Assembly (NCBI GenBank): GCA_963702535.1
Contig: CAVPDG010000022.1
Location: 1-64,000, forward strand
Length of the DNA stretch: 64,000 bases
Direction: 5' to 3'
DNA from: CAVPDG01 sp963702535
GTDB lineage: Bacteria > Chloroflexota > Anaerolineae > Anaerolineales > UBA4823
Positions 26,041-34,819 of this stretch are shown here, one piece after another; the first letter of the stretch is position 1, and each line of letters opens with the position of its first letter. A program made the position numbers and the translations under genes. The notes beneath the pieces were generated by a model. It was not told the DNA's origin and made no database searches. It saw nothing but the letters and a program-made list of their open reading frames with translations.

Positions 26041-28563
26041 TCACTCCTGTCCGAAGCCGGGTAGCTCGACCATCTCATCACCCATGCGCGCCAGGTAATA
26101 CGGCATCCAAGCCACGCCGAATAGATCTAGCAGCACGTCCTTCTTATTCGGTGTAAAGGGTATCTCCTTCATATCATCGACGATCTCGCTCCATTTCGCG
26201 TTGACCTCTTCGAGGGCTTGGCTCTCTTCCGCCTTGAGGTCGCTGATTTGTTTGGTCAGCTCCGCAATCGTCTCCTGCGATTCTTTCACATCCGCCTTGG
26301 ATGCAGACGTCATGCGCCGCTTGCTTAAGGATGTGGATAGCCGCCGCTTGCGACCACCCAATAGACCCAGCAGGTTCTCAGCATGCGTACCCCATTCCTC
26401 GAGCCCACGCTCCTTCAATTCTGCCTCGTCTTGTTGCAGCTCCCGCTGCTCTTTGCTCAGCTTACTATTCAGGGTCTCCAGCTTGCGCTCGAACGTATCC
26501 TGTACTTTCTTGATTTCCAATTCTCGCTTCTCACGCGCAGCCTCGGCGCACATCTTACGGAAATCTGCCTGGGAGGTCTGTGGTCCAGCATAAACCTTCA
26601 GCGTTTCATTTGCCCGTACGCTGACCTTCACCGTCCGGTATGCCCAGTCGACAAAATCCCTCTGTAGATCGTCCATCAGGCGCGCATCGTTGAGCGGCGC
26701 TTCTATGGAGGCAAAACGGGCGTCGGGATAAGCCTGGCGCTCGAAAGATTTTTCATCCAGCGCGGGGACAAGGTGCTCATCCCAACGCACCCTGCCGCGC
26801 GGGTCGAGATCAAATACCCGCACTGCCTGGCGCTGCTCAAAATCCAGGTCGTAGGTCCGGTTCAGGAAGCGCACGTCCACCTGCGCTACCAGCACCGGGC
26901 GATATTGGATCCCCTGGCTCATCGCCTCCGCCGGGTAAGCGCGACCCGCTGCTTCAAATGCCTCGGTGAAGCTCAGATTGACGGGCAGGAAGTATTCAGA
27001 CACCCCGGACGGGACCGGTGGACGGGTGGCTGTGCCCGCCGCCGCATCCCGCGCCTGCGGCGGTCTCCTGGCGGCTTGTGGCTTCCCGCCAGTCGTTGCC
27101 GCGCCTGCTGCGGCCGCGGCTGTCCCTACCGCTGGCGCCGCTTCTGCCGGCGGGGTCGCCTCGCCGCCCGCCAGGTCATTCAAGATCGGGATCTGCGCAC
27201 GTGTCAGCGGTCCGGCAAGATAGTTCATCGCCCAGCGCGTCTGCATGAGCTGCGGACCTTTCTCGTTCACGTTATTCACCAGGAACACACGTTTGCCGAT
27301 CGCCGAGATCATCCGGTCGGTCTGCGCCCGGTCCAGCCCGCCTGCCAGTGCGCTCTCCAGCCCATCCAACAGGCGTTCTTTATCCCTCTCCGTTTGCAGC
27401 TTGCCGATGAACCAGGTGCCCGCGTTCGACAGCGCCTTGTAGTCGATATCCACCGGGTTTTGCGTCACCAGCACCTGTCCCACGCCGAACGCACGCGCCT
27501 GCTTGAGCATCCTTAACATCGGCTCTTTGGATGGCGGGTTCTTCACCGGCGGCATGTACCCGAAGATCTCATCGAAGTAGACCAGGGCGCGCAGCGTGGT
27601 GGTACCAGCCTGGGCATGCATCCAGGCTTCCACGGCGGAGTATAGCAGGGTCACAAAGAACATGCGCTCGCTGTCCGTCAGATGGGCAATGTAGAAAATG
27701 CTGTGGCGCGGCTTGCCCTCCGGTGTGAAAAGCAGCTCAGGGATATCCAACGGCTGCCCTTCGATCCAGGTCTGGAACGCCGGCGCCGCCAGGATGTTGT
27801 TCAGCAGCATCGCCAGCTCGAAGCGGTCCTTCTCGGGGAAGAAACGGTCCACTTCGAAAACCCCAAGCTTGGCAAATGGCGGCGATTGCGTCTGCAGGAT
27901 CAACTCGCCCAGGTCCAGGTCTGCGCCTTTTTGCCAGGCGTTCTCGAAAATATTGGAGAGCAGGATGTGCTCGCGCGAGCGCACCGGGTCGATATCCACC
28001 AGCCCAACCAGCCCCAGCAGGGCGGTCACGGTGCTGGAGATCTTCTCGCGCAGCACCTCGCGATTGCCCTCCCAGGGCAGGTCGGGAGCCTTCAGCGAAG
28101 CCAGGATGCTGACCGACACCCCCGCGTCTGACCCAGGCGTGAACACAGTGAATTGGGCTGCGTCTTTCAAAGCGTGCAAGCGCGCGGAGTTGATGCCCCA
28201 ATCGCCCAAACCTTTTTTCCACAGGGCTGCCGTCTCCACCGCCGCCTGCTCGACCGTCTTCCCCTCTCGCCGCGCCTGGTCCTGGTTGACCCACGGCTGA
28301 AAATCTTGCGGGGTTAGCTCCGGGAAATGCAGCAGCAAGTTGGTGATATCGCCCTTCGGATCAATCATCAGCGCCGGGATGCCGTTCAGGGCTGCCTCTT
28401 CCAGCAGGTCGACGCACAATCCGGTCTTCCCGGAGCCGGTCATGCCTACCACCACAGCGTGCGTGGTCAGGTCGTTCATGTCGTAGAGGAACGGCTGGTC
28501 GGTTGTTTTGCCTGTTTTCGGGTCGTATACCCGCCCAAGATAAAACCCGTCTTTGATGTCCAT
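26041..28563 (-). CDS. HerA/DUF87-type P-loop ATPase with coiled-coil tail
   Basis: About 840 residues. Walker A is GMTGSGKTGLC (residue 39 region), followed by MIDPKGDITN. Walker B is ALVYFDEIFGY, with the sensor-like VTQNPVDIDYKAL after it, as in HerA and VirD4/VirB4-like ATPases. A Pro/Ala linker near the middle is followed by a second domain and a long predicted coiled coil (about 680-800, FERKLETLNSKLSKEQREL). ATG 28563 has AAAGGA upstream. An extra 22-residue in-frame extension exists upstream but has no start signal of its own. It probably pumps or unwinds nucleic acid or organises a membrane complex; neighbours are zinc-ribbon membrane proteins. No NurA nuclease is nearby, so a classic HerA-NurA pair is not shown. 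Confidence 0.8.
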   Translation of the reverse strand: MDIKDGFYLGRVYDPKTGKTTDQPFLYDMNDLTTHAVVVGMTGSGKTGLCVDLLEEAALNGIPALMIDPKGDITNLLLHFPELTPQDFQPWVNQDQARREGKTVEQAAVETAALWKKGLGDWGINSARLHALKDAAQFTVFTPGSDAGVSVSILASLKAPDLPWEGNREVLREKISSTVTALLGLVGLVDIDPVRSREHILLSNIFENAWQKGADLDLGELILQTQSPPFAKLGVFEVDRFFPEKDRFELAMLLNNILAAPAFQTWIEGQPLDIPELLFTPEGKPRHSIFYIAHLTDSERMFFVTLLYSAVEAWMHAQAGTTTLRALVYFDEIFGYMPPVKNPPSKEPMLRMLKQARAFGVGQVLVTQNPVDIDYKALSNAGTWFIGKLQTERDKERLLDGLESALAGGLDRAQTDRMISAIGKRVFLVNNVNEKGPQLMQTRWAMNYLAGPLTRAQIPILNDLAGGEATPPAEAAPAVGTAAAAAGAATTGGKPQAARRPPQARDAAAGTATRPPVPSGVSEYFLPVNLSFTEAFEAAGRAYPAEAMSQGIQYRPVLVAQVDVRFLNRTYDLDFEQRQAVRVFDLDPRGRVRWDEHLVPALDEKSFERQAYPDARFASIEAPLNDARLMDDLQRDFVDWAYRTVKVSVRANETLKVYAGPQTSQADFRKMCAEAAREKRELEIKKVQDTFERKLETLNSKLSKEQRELQQDEAELKERGLEEWGTHAENLLGLLGGRKRRLSTSLSKRRMTSASKADVKESQETIAELTKQISDLKAEESQALEEVNAKWSEIVDDMKEIPFTPNKKDVLLDLFGVAWMPYYLARMGDEMVELPGFGQE

Positions 28564-28613
28564 CACAAATCCATCCTTTGTTGAAATCGCATTGCTACTT
28601 TGCCGGTTTGTTC

Positions 28614-29150
28614 TCAGGGCAATATCCACAGCTCCGGCTCTGCCAGGTCGAGGGTGAAGCGCACCTCTTTGAGCTTATCATCACGCCCGGCTTCGATCGT
28701 CATGGCGATGAACTCAGCCAGCGCTTTCACATCCTCCGGTCCAACCGTCACCGCTTCAAATGGCGCCGCCGGTCCCTCCTGCAAATCTGGCGGCTGTAGC
28801 AGCATCTGGTTGCCCAGGCTGAGCTGCGTCTCCAGCGGGCAATCGAAAGCTGGCACAAAGAAGCGCCGCGGCTGGCTCCAGAAACGCTCCGCATCCCGGT
28901 CTTTATCGCCGGCAAACGTCTCCCGCTGCAAGCGGATACTGCCTAGCGCCATCCAGAAGGGTTTGCCGCTCCCGCCGCGCGGGATGCGGGCAGAATAGTG
29001 CACCGCCAGGGGCGCCAGCCCCCGCTCCTCATCCAGCGCCAGACCTTTGCCGCACTGAGCGCACACCCATGCTCTTTCATCCGTCCCGGCAGGTACGGGC
29101 GTAGCGCACTGCGGGCATACCAGGGGCAGCAGGCTTACCGGTTGATCCAC
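28614..29150 (-). CDS. Zinc-ribbon protein of unknown function
   Basis: About 178 residues from a GTG at 29150 that overlaps the end of the upstream gene; a start a little further downstream is possible. The N-terminus carries two Cys pairs, CPQC and CAQC, about 20 residues apart, a zinc ribbon. A soluble beta-rich domain follows (ARIPRGGSGKPFWMALG, RRFFVPAFDCPLETQLSLG) with no transmembrane helix. I do not recognise a named family. It lies between a membrane zinc-ribbon protein and the HerA-like ATPase and probably belongs to the same assembly. Confidence 0.7.
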   Translation of the reverse strand: MDQPVSLLPLVCPQCATPVPAGTDERAWVCAQCGKGLALDEERGLAPLAVHYSARIPRGGSGKPFWMALGSIRLQRETFAGDKDRDAERFWSQPRRFFVPAFDCPLETQLSLGNQMLLQPPDLQEGPAAPFEAVTVGPEDVKALAEFIAMTIEAGRDDKLKEVRFTLDLAEPELWILP

Positions 29151-30184
29151 GCCTGAAAATCTCCCATCTGGGCGATGGACTTGCCCACCTGTAGCCAATC
29201 CATTGAAGCTTTGGGTCCGTCCCGGCGGTACTCGAACTGCTCGCCGTAACGGAACTTGCGGTAGGCCGTCGCCATCAGCCCAAAGCCGATGACGATCGCC
29301 GCCAGCCCGCCCACAATGAATACCCCGACGCCATCGCCCTCCATGTTGAAGGCGATTGCAAACGCCGCCGCCGAGAGATCCACGAGCATAAAAGCCCCTA
29401 ACGCCATCCCGCCCACCAGCACCGCCGCCCGGTAGAGCGTGTTGCCTGGCGCCTTGCCGTACAGCACCAGCCCCGAGTAGCCGTCCACCACCACCTGGTA
29501 GGCGCGGCCGCGGTAGGTGTAGCGCAGCACCCACAGCGGGTAATAGATCAGCCCAAAGCGCTGGCGGATCGAGCGCACGAAGACCTGCGAGACGCGGTCC
29601 AGCGCAGCCGCCCGGTCGATGCGATCCTTGAAATCAGCCTGCGCTGCCGCCTGGGCATCGCTCACCGAGCCAACCGGCTCGAACACCATGCCTTTAGCGT
29701 GCAAAGACTCGGGGTCGAAAGGCTCCAGCGTCTGCCCGGTCAGCGGGATGGTTTGCACGCCGAACTCGCCCACATCGCAAGCTGCGCCGCTCCAGCTAAA
29801 GTCTTGCGCCAGCCGCACCTCTTTCGGGCGGTATTCGGTGCGATCGTTGTGACGCACGCGCTCCTGCCCAAAGATCCAGCCCAGCACGCGCGCCCAGCTC
29901 GCCCAGAAAGGCAGGTAAACGATGAACGCCTCCGTCAATATGCCCTTGCTGGCGGCATCCCTGGCAATAGCTTTCTTCTCCGAAAGAAAGCCTTGCATCG
30001 CCTGGATCGCCTGCTCGCGAGTCACGCGCTGCGGCACCTGGTAGCGCCGCAAGCCGCGTTCGCCGCGCACCAGCGAGCGCAGCTCGCAGTACGGGCAGCG
30101 CACGATCGCCACCCCTTCCGGGATAGACACCATTCCCCCACAACGGGGACAGGATAATCCCTGGACGGCTTCTTTCTCGCTCAT
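29135..30184 (-). CDS. Membrane zinc-ribbon protein of unknown function
   Basis: 349 residues from ATG 30184, which overlaps the upstream stop as ATGA. N-terminal zinc ribbon with CPRC and CPYC, then a soluble domain with WARVLGWIFGQERVRHND, a conserved-looking FGLIYYPLWVLRYTYRGRAYQV block, and two transmembrane helices near the C-terminus (about 270-320). The YPLWVLRYTYRGRAY block is echoed as LPLYTFKYSYRGQEY in the upstream gene, so the two are paralogues. Function unknown. The zinc-ribbon face would be cytoplasmic beside the HerA-like ATPase. Confidence 0.75.
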   Translation of the reverse strand: MSEKEAVQGLSCPRCGGMVSIPEGVAIVRCPYCELRSLVRGERGLRRYQVPQRVTREQAIQAMQGFLSEKKAIARDAASKGILTEAFIVYLPFWASWARVLGWIFGQERVRHNDRTEYRPKEVRLAQDFSWSGAACDVGEFGVQTIPLTGQTLEPFDPESLHAKGMVFEPVGSVSDAQAAAQADFKDRIDRAAALDRVSQVFVRSIRQRFGLIYYPLWVLRYTYRGRAYQVVVDGYSGLVLYGKAPGNTLYRAAVLVGGMALGAFMLVDLSAAAFAIAFNMEGDGVGVFIVGGLAAIVIGFGLMATAYRKFRYGEQFEYRRDGPKASMDWLQVGKSIAQMGDFQAWINR

Positions 30185-30996
30185 ACCTTTGCCGCCACAC
30201 GCGCCGCCAATGCGAACAATAGCGGCGCGGCGATCGCCACCAGGCACAGGAAGACCAGTAATCCCAGGGCAGCGCCTTCGCCGCGCCGGATGGCAGCCCC
30301 GATCAGCGGCGAGGTCGCCAGGCACAAAAAGACCGCCGCCGTCAGCCCGCCCACCACCCGGTAGGGCATCTCCGCCTTCGCCGGGAAGATGTTGGCAAAC
30401 ACGCCTCCCGTCCCGGCTTCCACCAGGGCGGTATATTCCTGCCCCCGGTAGCTGTATTTGAAGGTGTACAAAGGCAGGTGAACGAGCGACTTCTCCACGA
30501 TCTCGTCAGCCGGGAAGCCCTTGTTCTCTTTAAGCCAGCTCAACCCCGCCTGCAGAGGCACGCTGGGCGGGTGCGCCTGTGCATCCAGGGACGGGTTGTA
30601 CTTGCGCAGGTCTCCCGCCGGGATCTTCACGCTGCTGATCTCGCTCACCGAAGTCGCCGCCGCCGGCTCCAGGATGATCTCTTCCTGCCGGCTGGGGCTG
30701 CGTCGCTTGAAATACCACACGGGGAAATATTCAAAAGAGCCTCCCAAAACGGAGGCTTTTTGATCCAGGTCCTTTACCGTCTGGTTCCCCGCCATCCAGC
30801 TTGCCAGGGCGCGGCGCGCTTTCTGCTCATCGAGCGTTGGCGCCAGGTACCAGTGAAAGACCACCTGGGATTTATCCAGGTAAACCGTCGAGCTACAATA
30901 CGGGCAGGTCAAAAAGATCTGTCCCTCATCCGGGTGCAGCTCGCCGCCGCATTGGGCGCAGCTGACGATATTCTCAGGTAATACAGGCGCCTCCAT
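30181..30996 (-). CDS. Membrane zinc-ribbon protein, paralogue of the next gene
   Basis: 271 residues. The N-terminal zinc ribbon has CAQC and CPYC, a soluble domain follows with FEYFPVWYFKRRSP and LVHLPLYTFKYSYRGQEY, and two transmembrane helices close the protein (about 205-265). It is the first gene of the operon that runs through the second and third zinc-ribbon proteins, the HerA-like ATPase, CBS, ATC-hydrolase-like, SixA and ICMT-like genes. No named family recognised. Confidence 0.75.
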   Translation of the reverse strand: MEAPVLPENIVSCAQCGGELHPDEGQIFLTCPYCSSTVYLDKSQVVFHWYLAPTLDEQKARRALASWMAGNQTVKDLDQKASVLGGSFEYFPVWYFKRRSPSRQEEIILEPAAATSVSEISSVKIPAGDLRKYNPSLDAQAHPPSVPLQAGLSWLKENKGFPADEIVEKSLVHLPLYTFKYSYRGQEYTALVEAGTGGVFANIFPAKAEMPYRVVGGLTAAVFLCLATSPLIGAAIRRGEGAALGLLVFLCLVAIAAPLLFALAARVAAKV

Positions 30997-31070
30997 GCCA
31001 GTGATTATAGCAGATAGTGTATGGTGGAGAACGCGGTTATCCGGAGAGGGTTGGTGGGCTTAACCGGATC

Positions 31071-31118
31071 ACTGAAACACTGAGGCACTGAAAGAAAATG
31101 AGGCACTGAGAAACAATG
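31071..31118. repeat. Short direct-repeat array, left of the GxxExxY gene
   Basis: Two and a half imperfect copies of a unit close to ACTGAAANACTGAGGC follow one another (31071, 31087, 31105). The same unit, in reverse complement and with about five copies, lies to the right of the GxxExxY gene at 31661-31760. Together they form an inverted pair of arrays bracketing that gene. Confidence 0.75.
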
Positions 31119-31143
31119 CTTGGCTCATAGGAACACACTGACT

Positions 31144-31530
31144 TCAGTTTGCCAGGCGTTTGATTTGCATGCGTGAGGCGCCGAAATTGAGCAGAAGACC
31201 CACCCGATAACCGGAGGCCTTCAAATAAGACAGCGCCTGGACGAAATGCACATCTTCAAGCTCGGATTTAGCTTTGATCTCCACCATCACACCTTCAACA
31301 ATGAAATCAACGCGTTTCTTGCCCACATTGACATCCCGATACTGCACATCGATCCAAACCTCACGGCTGAACTCCAGCCCCTACGCCTGCAACTCGAGCG
31401 ACAGAGCCCTCTGGTAGTTCACCTCCTCAAAGCCTGGCCCAAGATATCTATGAACCTGTGTAGCCGCGGCAATAATCTTCGCTGTCACATCCGACAGCGG
31501 ATATTCCGGCTTGACAAAAGTCTCATCCAT
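31144..31530 (-). pseudogene. GxxExxY-family protein gene with an in-frame stop
   Basis: Starting at ATG 31530 the minus strand reads MDETFVKPEYPLSDVT, then the family signature GPGFEEVNYQ, then an in-frame TAG at 31381-31383 directly after LSLELQA. The same frame continues GLEFSREVWIDVQYRD, KRVDFIVEGVMVEIKAKSEL and NFGASRMQIKRL to a TGA at 31144. Apart from the stop, the full 128-residue family is present, including the PD-(D/E)xK-like core DFIVEGVMVEIKA. The stop may be a real nonsense mutation or a sequencing error. The gene is flanked by short repeats in opposite orientation. The family function is unknown. Confidence 0.82.
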
Positions 31531-31660
31531 CCCCTTTCCTCCTAACCAATCTTATCCCAGGGGGTATTTGCACAATTCTTTAATAACCGCTCTCGCTCAC
31601 GCATATCCCACGATCCGATCAACACGACTTGATAACACCCTCTCAATCCCACGCCGCTTT

Positions 31661-31760
31661 TCAACACCTCAGTGTTTCTTTCAGTGGCTCAATGTTTTTT
31701 CAGCGCCTCAGTGTTTTTTCAGCGCCTCAGTGTTCTTTTCAGTGCCTCAGTGTTTCTGTG
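31661..31760. repeat. Tandem 19-20 bp repeat array, right of the GxxExxY gene
   Basis: Five imperfect copies of a unit around CAGCGCCTCAGTGTTTTTT occur with CTCAGTG or CTCAATG cores at 31668, 31688, 31707, 31726 and 31746, so the period is 19-20 bases. The units are the reverse complement of those at 31071-31118. The array overlaps the last seven codons of the methyltransferase gene at 31739-31760. Confidence 0.85.
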
Positions 31761-32924
31761 ATTACCACCCCCGCCTTCCCCCTCACGTGCGTCAGGAACA
31801 GCACCCGCTCCTCCTCCCCCTGCAGCCGCAGCTCGCGGATCAGCTCCTCCGGCTGCAGCGGCGAGCCGCGCTTCTTCACCGTGACACGCCCCACGTTGCG
31901 CTGGCGCAGGTACGCTCGCAGGCGCTTCAAGCTGAAGGGCATCCAGTCTTCCACCGCTCCAGGCTCGCGCAAATGGCGTTTCGACCAACCGGTCGCTGCT
32001 CAGGTAGGCGATATCCGCGTCGATCTGCCACGCATCCAGTTGCCCACCCAGCGTTTGCACCAGTCCCGCTCGCAGCACGGCGGGATCCGGCTCGTACAGG
32101 TACGCCCCCGGCTCACGCACCGCCAGGCTCACGTCCGGCGCTTCCGTCAGACTGTAACCTCCGGGTAATAGCGTCGCCCGGCGCTCGACCGTCTTCAGCG
32201 CGCCGAACCATAGCACGGCTTCTTTCAACTCTCCGCGCAGTGAGATGAACTCGATCTCCGCCGCGTATCCCTGCAGCTCTTCCAGCTTCACTCCCGGCGA
32301 GATTTTGACCCCCAGCGCCGGGCAGACTTCGCAGCCAGTCGCTGCATCAAGTAGCAGCGGCGGCTCGTACTCCCTGACCGAGCGCAGCCGCTTCCCCCCG
32401 CTGCGCCGCCCTGGGTCAAAGAACAGCGCCAGCCCGTTGTGATCCAGGGAGTAGCGGCAAGGGATTGCGCAGGTCTGCCTGCGCGAAGCCAAGCGCAAGT
32501 CCAGCCCCAGCGCCCGGGCGTTCGCCTGCGCCATGCTCAGGCGCAGGGCATCCAGGTCAATGCCGATCGTCGGCGCTGTTTCCGCCAGCGCCAGGCTGTC
32601 GCTGCCCGCAGAGCAGCCCAGGTCTGCCAGGTGCTCAAATGGGCGGAAGCGCTTCGCCCGGTGCACAGCGATCTCCCAACTGGAGGCTTGTTCCAGCGCT
32701 TCGCGGGTGAAGAATAGTTTCTCGGCGAAAGGAAATTTAGCCGTCGCCTTACCCCGGGCGATGGCGACCTCCAGGGCTGCCTTCGCCAGATCCACATCGA
32801 AGCGGCGGGATAGCGCCTGGAGATGCTTCAGGAAATCCTCCTCGCGCGGCTGTAGCGCCTGCGCCGCCTGGAGCGCTTCCTGTCCCGCAGGCGCCAGCAG
32901 CCGGGTGAACGTGTCGATCTGCAT
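31739..32924 (-). CDS. SAM-dependent methyltransferase with THUMP-like C-terminal domain (one frameshift)
   Basis: About 395 residues after reconstruction. The methyltransferase motif I is LADLGCSAGSDSLALAE (about residue 100) with acidic residue IGIDLDALRLSMA next and the NPPR-like ALFFDPGRRSGGKR motif. The last 75 residues (YLRQRNVGRVTVKKRGSPL, EERVLFLTHVRGKAGVVI) match the THUMP-like domain found at the end of this family. The first frame is lost near 31965-31975 and the adjacent frame carries that domain to a stop at 31739, inside the repeat array. Predicted to methylate RNA or a related substrate. Confidence 0.8.
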
Positions 32925-32965
32925 GATTCGATTCTAACATCCTCCCCCTTGCCAGGAACCTGTTC

Positions 32966-32974
32966 TGGTACAAT
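32966..32974 (+). promoter_or_regulatory. Candidate extended -10 promoter
   Basis: TGGTACAAT is an extended -10 element (TG-N-TACAAT) placed 66 bases before the ATG of the CoA-binding gene. A TTGCCA at 32949 is only 14 bases upstream of TACAAT, too close for a normal -35. The region separates divergent genes. Confidence 0.4.
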
Positions 32975-33039
32975 TCTCGCGCACCTTTTGGATACCGCTT
33001 GATTTCCGGCATTTCCCGATTATATAACGAGAAAGAACC

Positions 33040-33455
33040 ATGCAGAGAAGCTACCAGGATACAATCCGTTATCAAGCGCATCCTTTCCACAAGCAAGACC
33101 ATCGCTGTTGTCGGGCTTTCCTCTCAGCCCGGCAAAGCCGGCTACTTCGTCCCTGCCTACCTGCAATCCAAGGGCTACAGATCATCCCTGTCAACCCCAC
33201 GCTGGAGCAGGCGTTGGGCGAGAAATCCTATCCCGACCTGCTCGTCTGCGCCCCAGCCGGTCGACCTGGTGCTCATCTTCCGCCGCAGCGAAGCCGTGCC
33301 GCCCTTCGTCGATCAGGCGATCCAGATCGGCGCCAAAGCCGTGTGGATGCAGTTGGGCATCGTCAACGAAGTCCGCCGCCCGTAAAGCCGAGGAAGCCGG
33401 TCTGGATGTGGTGATGGACGCCTGCATGATGGTGGAGCACCGCCGCCGTTCTTAA
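33040..33455 (+). CDS. CoA-binding protein, YccU-type (several frameshifts)
   Basis: Pieces of one CoA_binding Rossmann protein are spread over three frames in the correct order: IQSVIKRILSTSKTIAVVGLSSQPGKAGYFVPAYLQ, then IIPVNPTLEQALGEKSYPDLLVCAP, then PVDLVLIFRRSEAVPP with IGAKAVWMQLGIVNE, and finally ARKAEEAGLDVVMDACMMVEH to a TAA at 33453-33455. Shifts fall near 33050, 33178, 33250 and 33375. The family is about 140 residues, which fits. The density of shifts in one short gene either marks a poor-quality stretch or a decayed gene. The start is uncertain; ATG 33040 is the best candidate but is out of frame with the first block. Confidence 0.7.
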
Positions 33456-33471
33456 CGCTTCCAGGAAAGAA

Positions 33472-33517
33472 AAAACGGGCTCGTTTGTGGATCACGGTCC
33501 ACAAACGAGCCCGTTTT
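33472..33517. terminator. Strong bidirectional intrinsic terminator
   Basis: A perfect 20-bp stem (33472-33491 with 33498-33517, core ACGGGCTCGTTTGTGGA) with a 6-base loop is flanked by A-rich sequence on the left and TTTT on the right. It separates the rightward CoA-binding gene from the leftward flavoprotein gene, serving both. Confidence 0.93.
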
Positions 33518-33528
33518 GTATTCCTTGA

Positions 33529-34819
33529 TTACATCATCAGGCGAGCAGACCTGCGCCCGATCTCCACAGCGAAGTTCGTCCCCCTATCCCAGGGGTACAC
33601 CTGGCTCATGCTGGCGAAGTACAGGTCCTTCAGCGGGGTCTGGATGGCGGGGATGTTCTGCGAGTGGTTCACCAGCGGCACAGGCTGGGCGTACGCCGTG
33701 CGGAAAAGCCAGGTTTTGCGCACCCACTCCGGCTTGAAGCGCGGGTTGATCTTCGGCAGCACGGGCAGGAAGCGCTCCAGCAGCTCGTCCTGGCTCAGGC
33801 TGAAATACTCGTGGTCGGTCTCCAGGTAATCGCCGGCGTAGACGATATGCTCGCCGCCGAAATGCTCCGCCGGCAGGAAGTTGGTGTGCTCCACCAGCGC
33901 CAGGAAGGGGAAACCCGCCGACTTGGGGATGTTGTACCAGTAGTAGCCCTCCTCGGATAGCTGCTGCTTCATCGCCATCACCATCACCACCGCCCCCATG
34001 CTTTTCAGGTCGAGCAAGCCCTTCAGGTACTCCGGCGGCAGGTCCGGCGCCAGGCGCGCCATCAGCGAGGGCGCCGCCGTCACCAGGCACTGGTCGAAAT
34101 GCAGCCTCTCGTCAGCCGCCAGCAGGTCAAGCCCGCCCGTGGGTGAGGGCAGGATGCGCTCCAGCGGCGTCGAGAGGCGGATATCCACGCCCATTTGCCG
34201 CAGCCGGTCGGCGAAGCGGTCGGCGAAGACCTGGAAACCGCCGCTGAACGTACCCAGGCGCGTGGTGCGCGCCTTGATGCGCGCCCACATCCAAGCCATG
34301 TTCACCTCTCGGGCATAGCGCTCCCCGAACTTGCCGTTCATCAGCGGTTGCCACATCAGCTCATAGACCCGGTCGCCCGCCCATTTGCGCATCCAGGCGT
34401 CCACCGTGGTCTTCTCCAGCGCCTGCCAATTATTCGTCAGCTTCAGGTATAGACCCACCAGCCCGAAGCGCGCCTTGTTGATCCCCCACCCCAGACCCGG
34501 GAACATCGCCATCTGCACGATCGAATCGAAGGGGTAAAACTTGCCCTGGTGGTACATCACTGTGTAAGGGCGTGGGAAGAGCACCTGGTCGCTCCAGCCC
34601 AGCTCTTCGATCAGACCCAGGATATGGCGGTCTGTAGCAAACCAGTGGTGGTAGTACTTCTCCACCCACCAATCCCAGTGCGGCTCCTTAAACCCGCTGG
34701 CCAGCCCGCCGACATAATCGGCTGCCTCGAAGATCGTCACCGGATTTCCGGCGTGCTCTCAGGTCGTAAGCGGCTGCCAGACCACCGATGCCCGCCCCCA
34801 GGATCGCGATTTTCTTCAT
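33529..34819 (-). CDS. FAD-dependent amine-oxidase/phytoene-desaturase-like protein (N-terminal frameshift)
   Basis: About 430 residues. ATG 34819 starts MKKIAILGAGIGGLAAAYDL, the dinucleotide-binding fold. The frame is lost near 34750-34760, and the next frame continues PVTIFEAADYVGGLASGF, the expected E-containing second strand. Further blocks include WWVEKYYHHWFATDRH, GKFYPFDSIVQM, GTFSGGFQVFADRFADRL and a C-terminal MSQVYPWDRGTNFAVEIGR. This is the FAD-dependent oxidoreductase family close to protoporphyrinogen oxidase and UDP-galactopyranose mutase-like enzymes. The substrate is unknown. The start overlaps the stop of the YbhN-like gene (ATGA), suggesting a joint role in membrane lipid or glycolipid synthesis. 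Confidence 0.78.

Noticed and set aside
26041..28563. Classical HerA-NurA DNA end-resection pair
   Set aside because: No NurA-type nuclease gene lies in the operon or window; only the ATPase fold is supported.
31661..31760. CRISPR array
   Set aside because: Units are only 19-20 bases, contiguous without unique spacers, and no cas genes are present.
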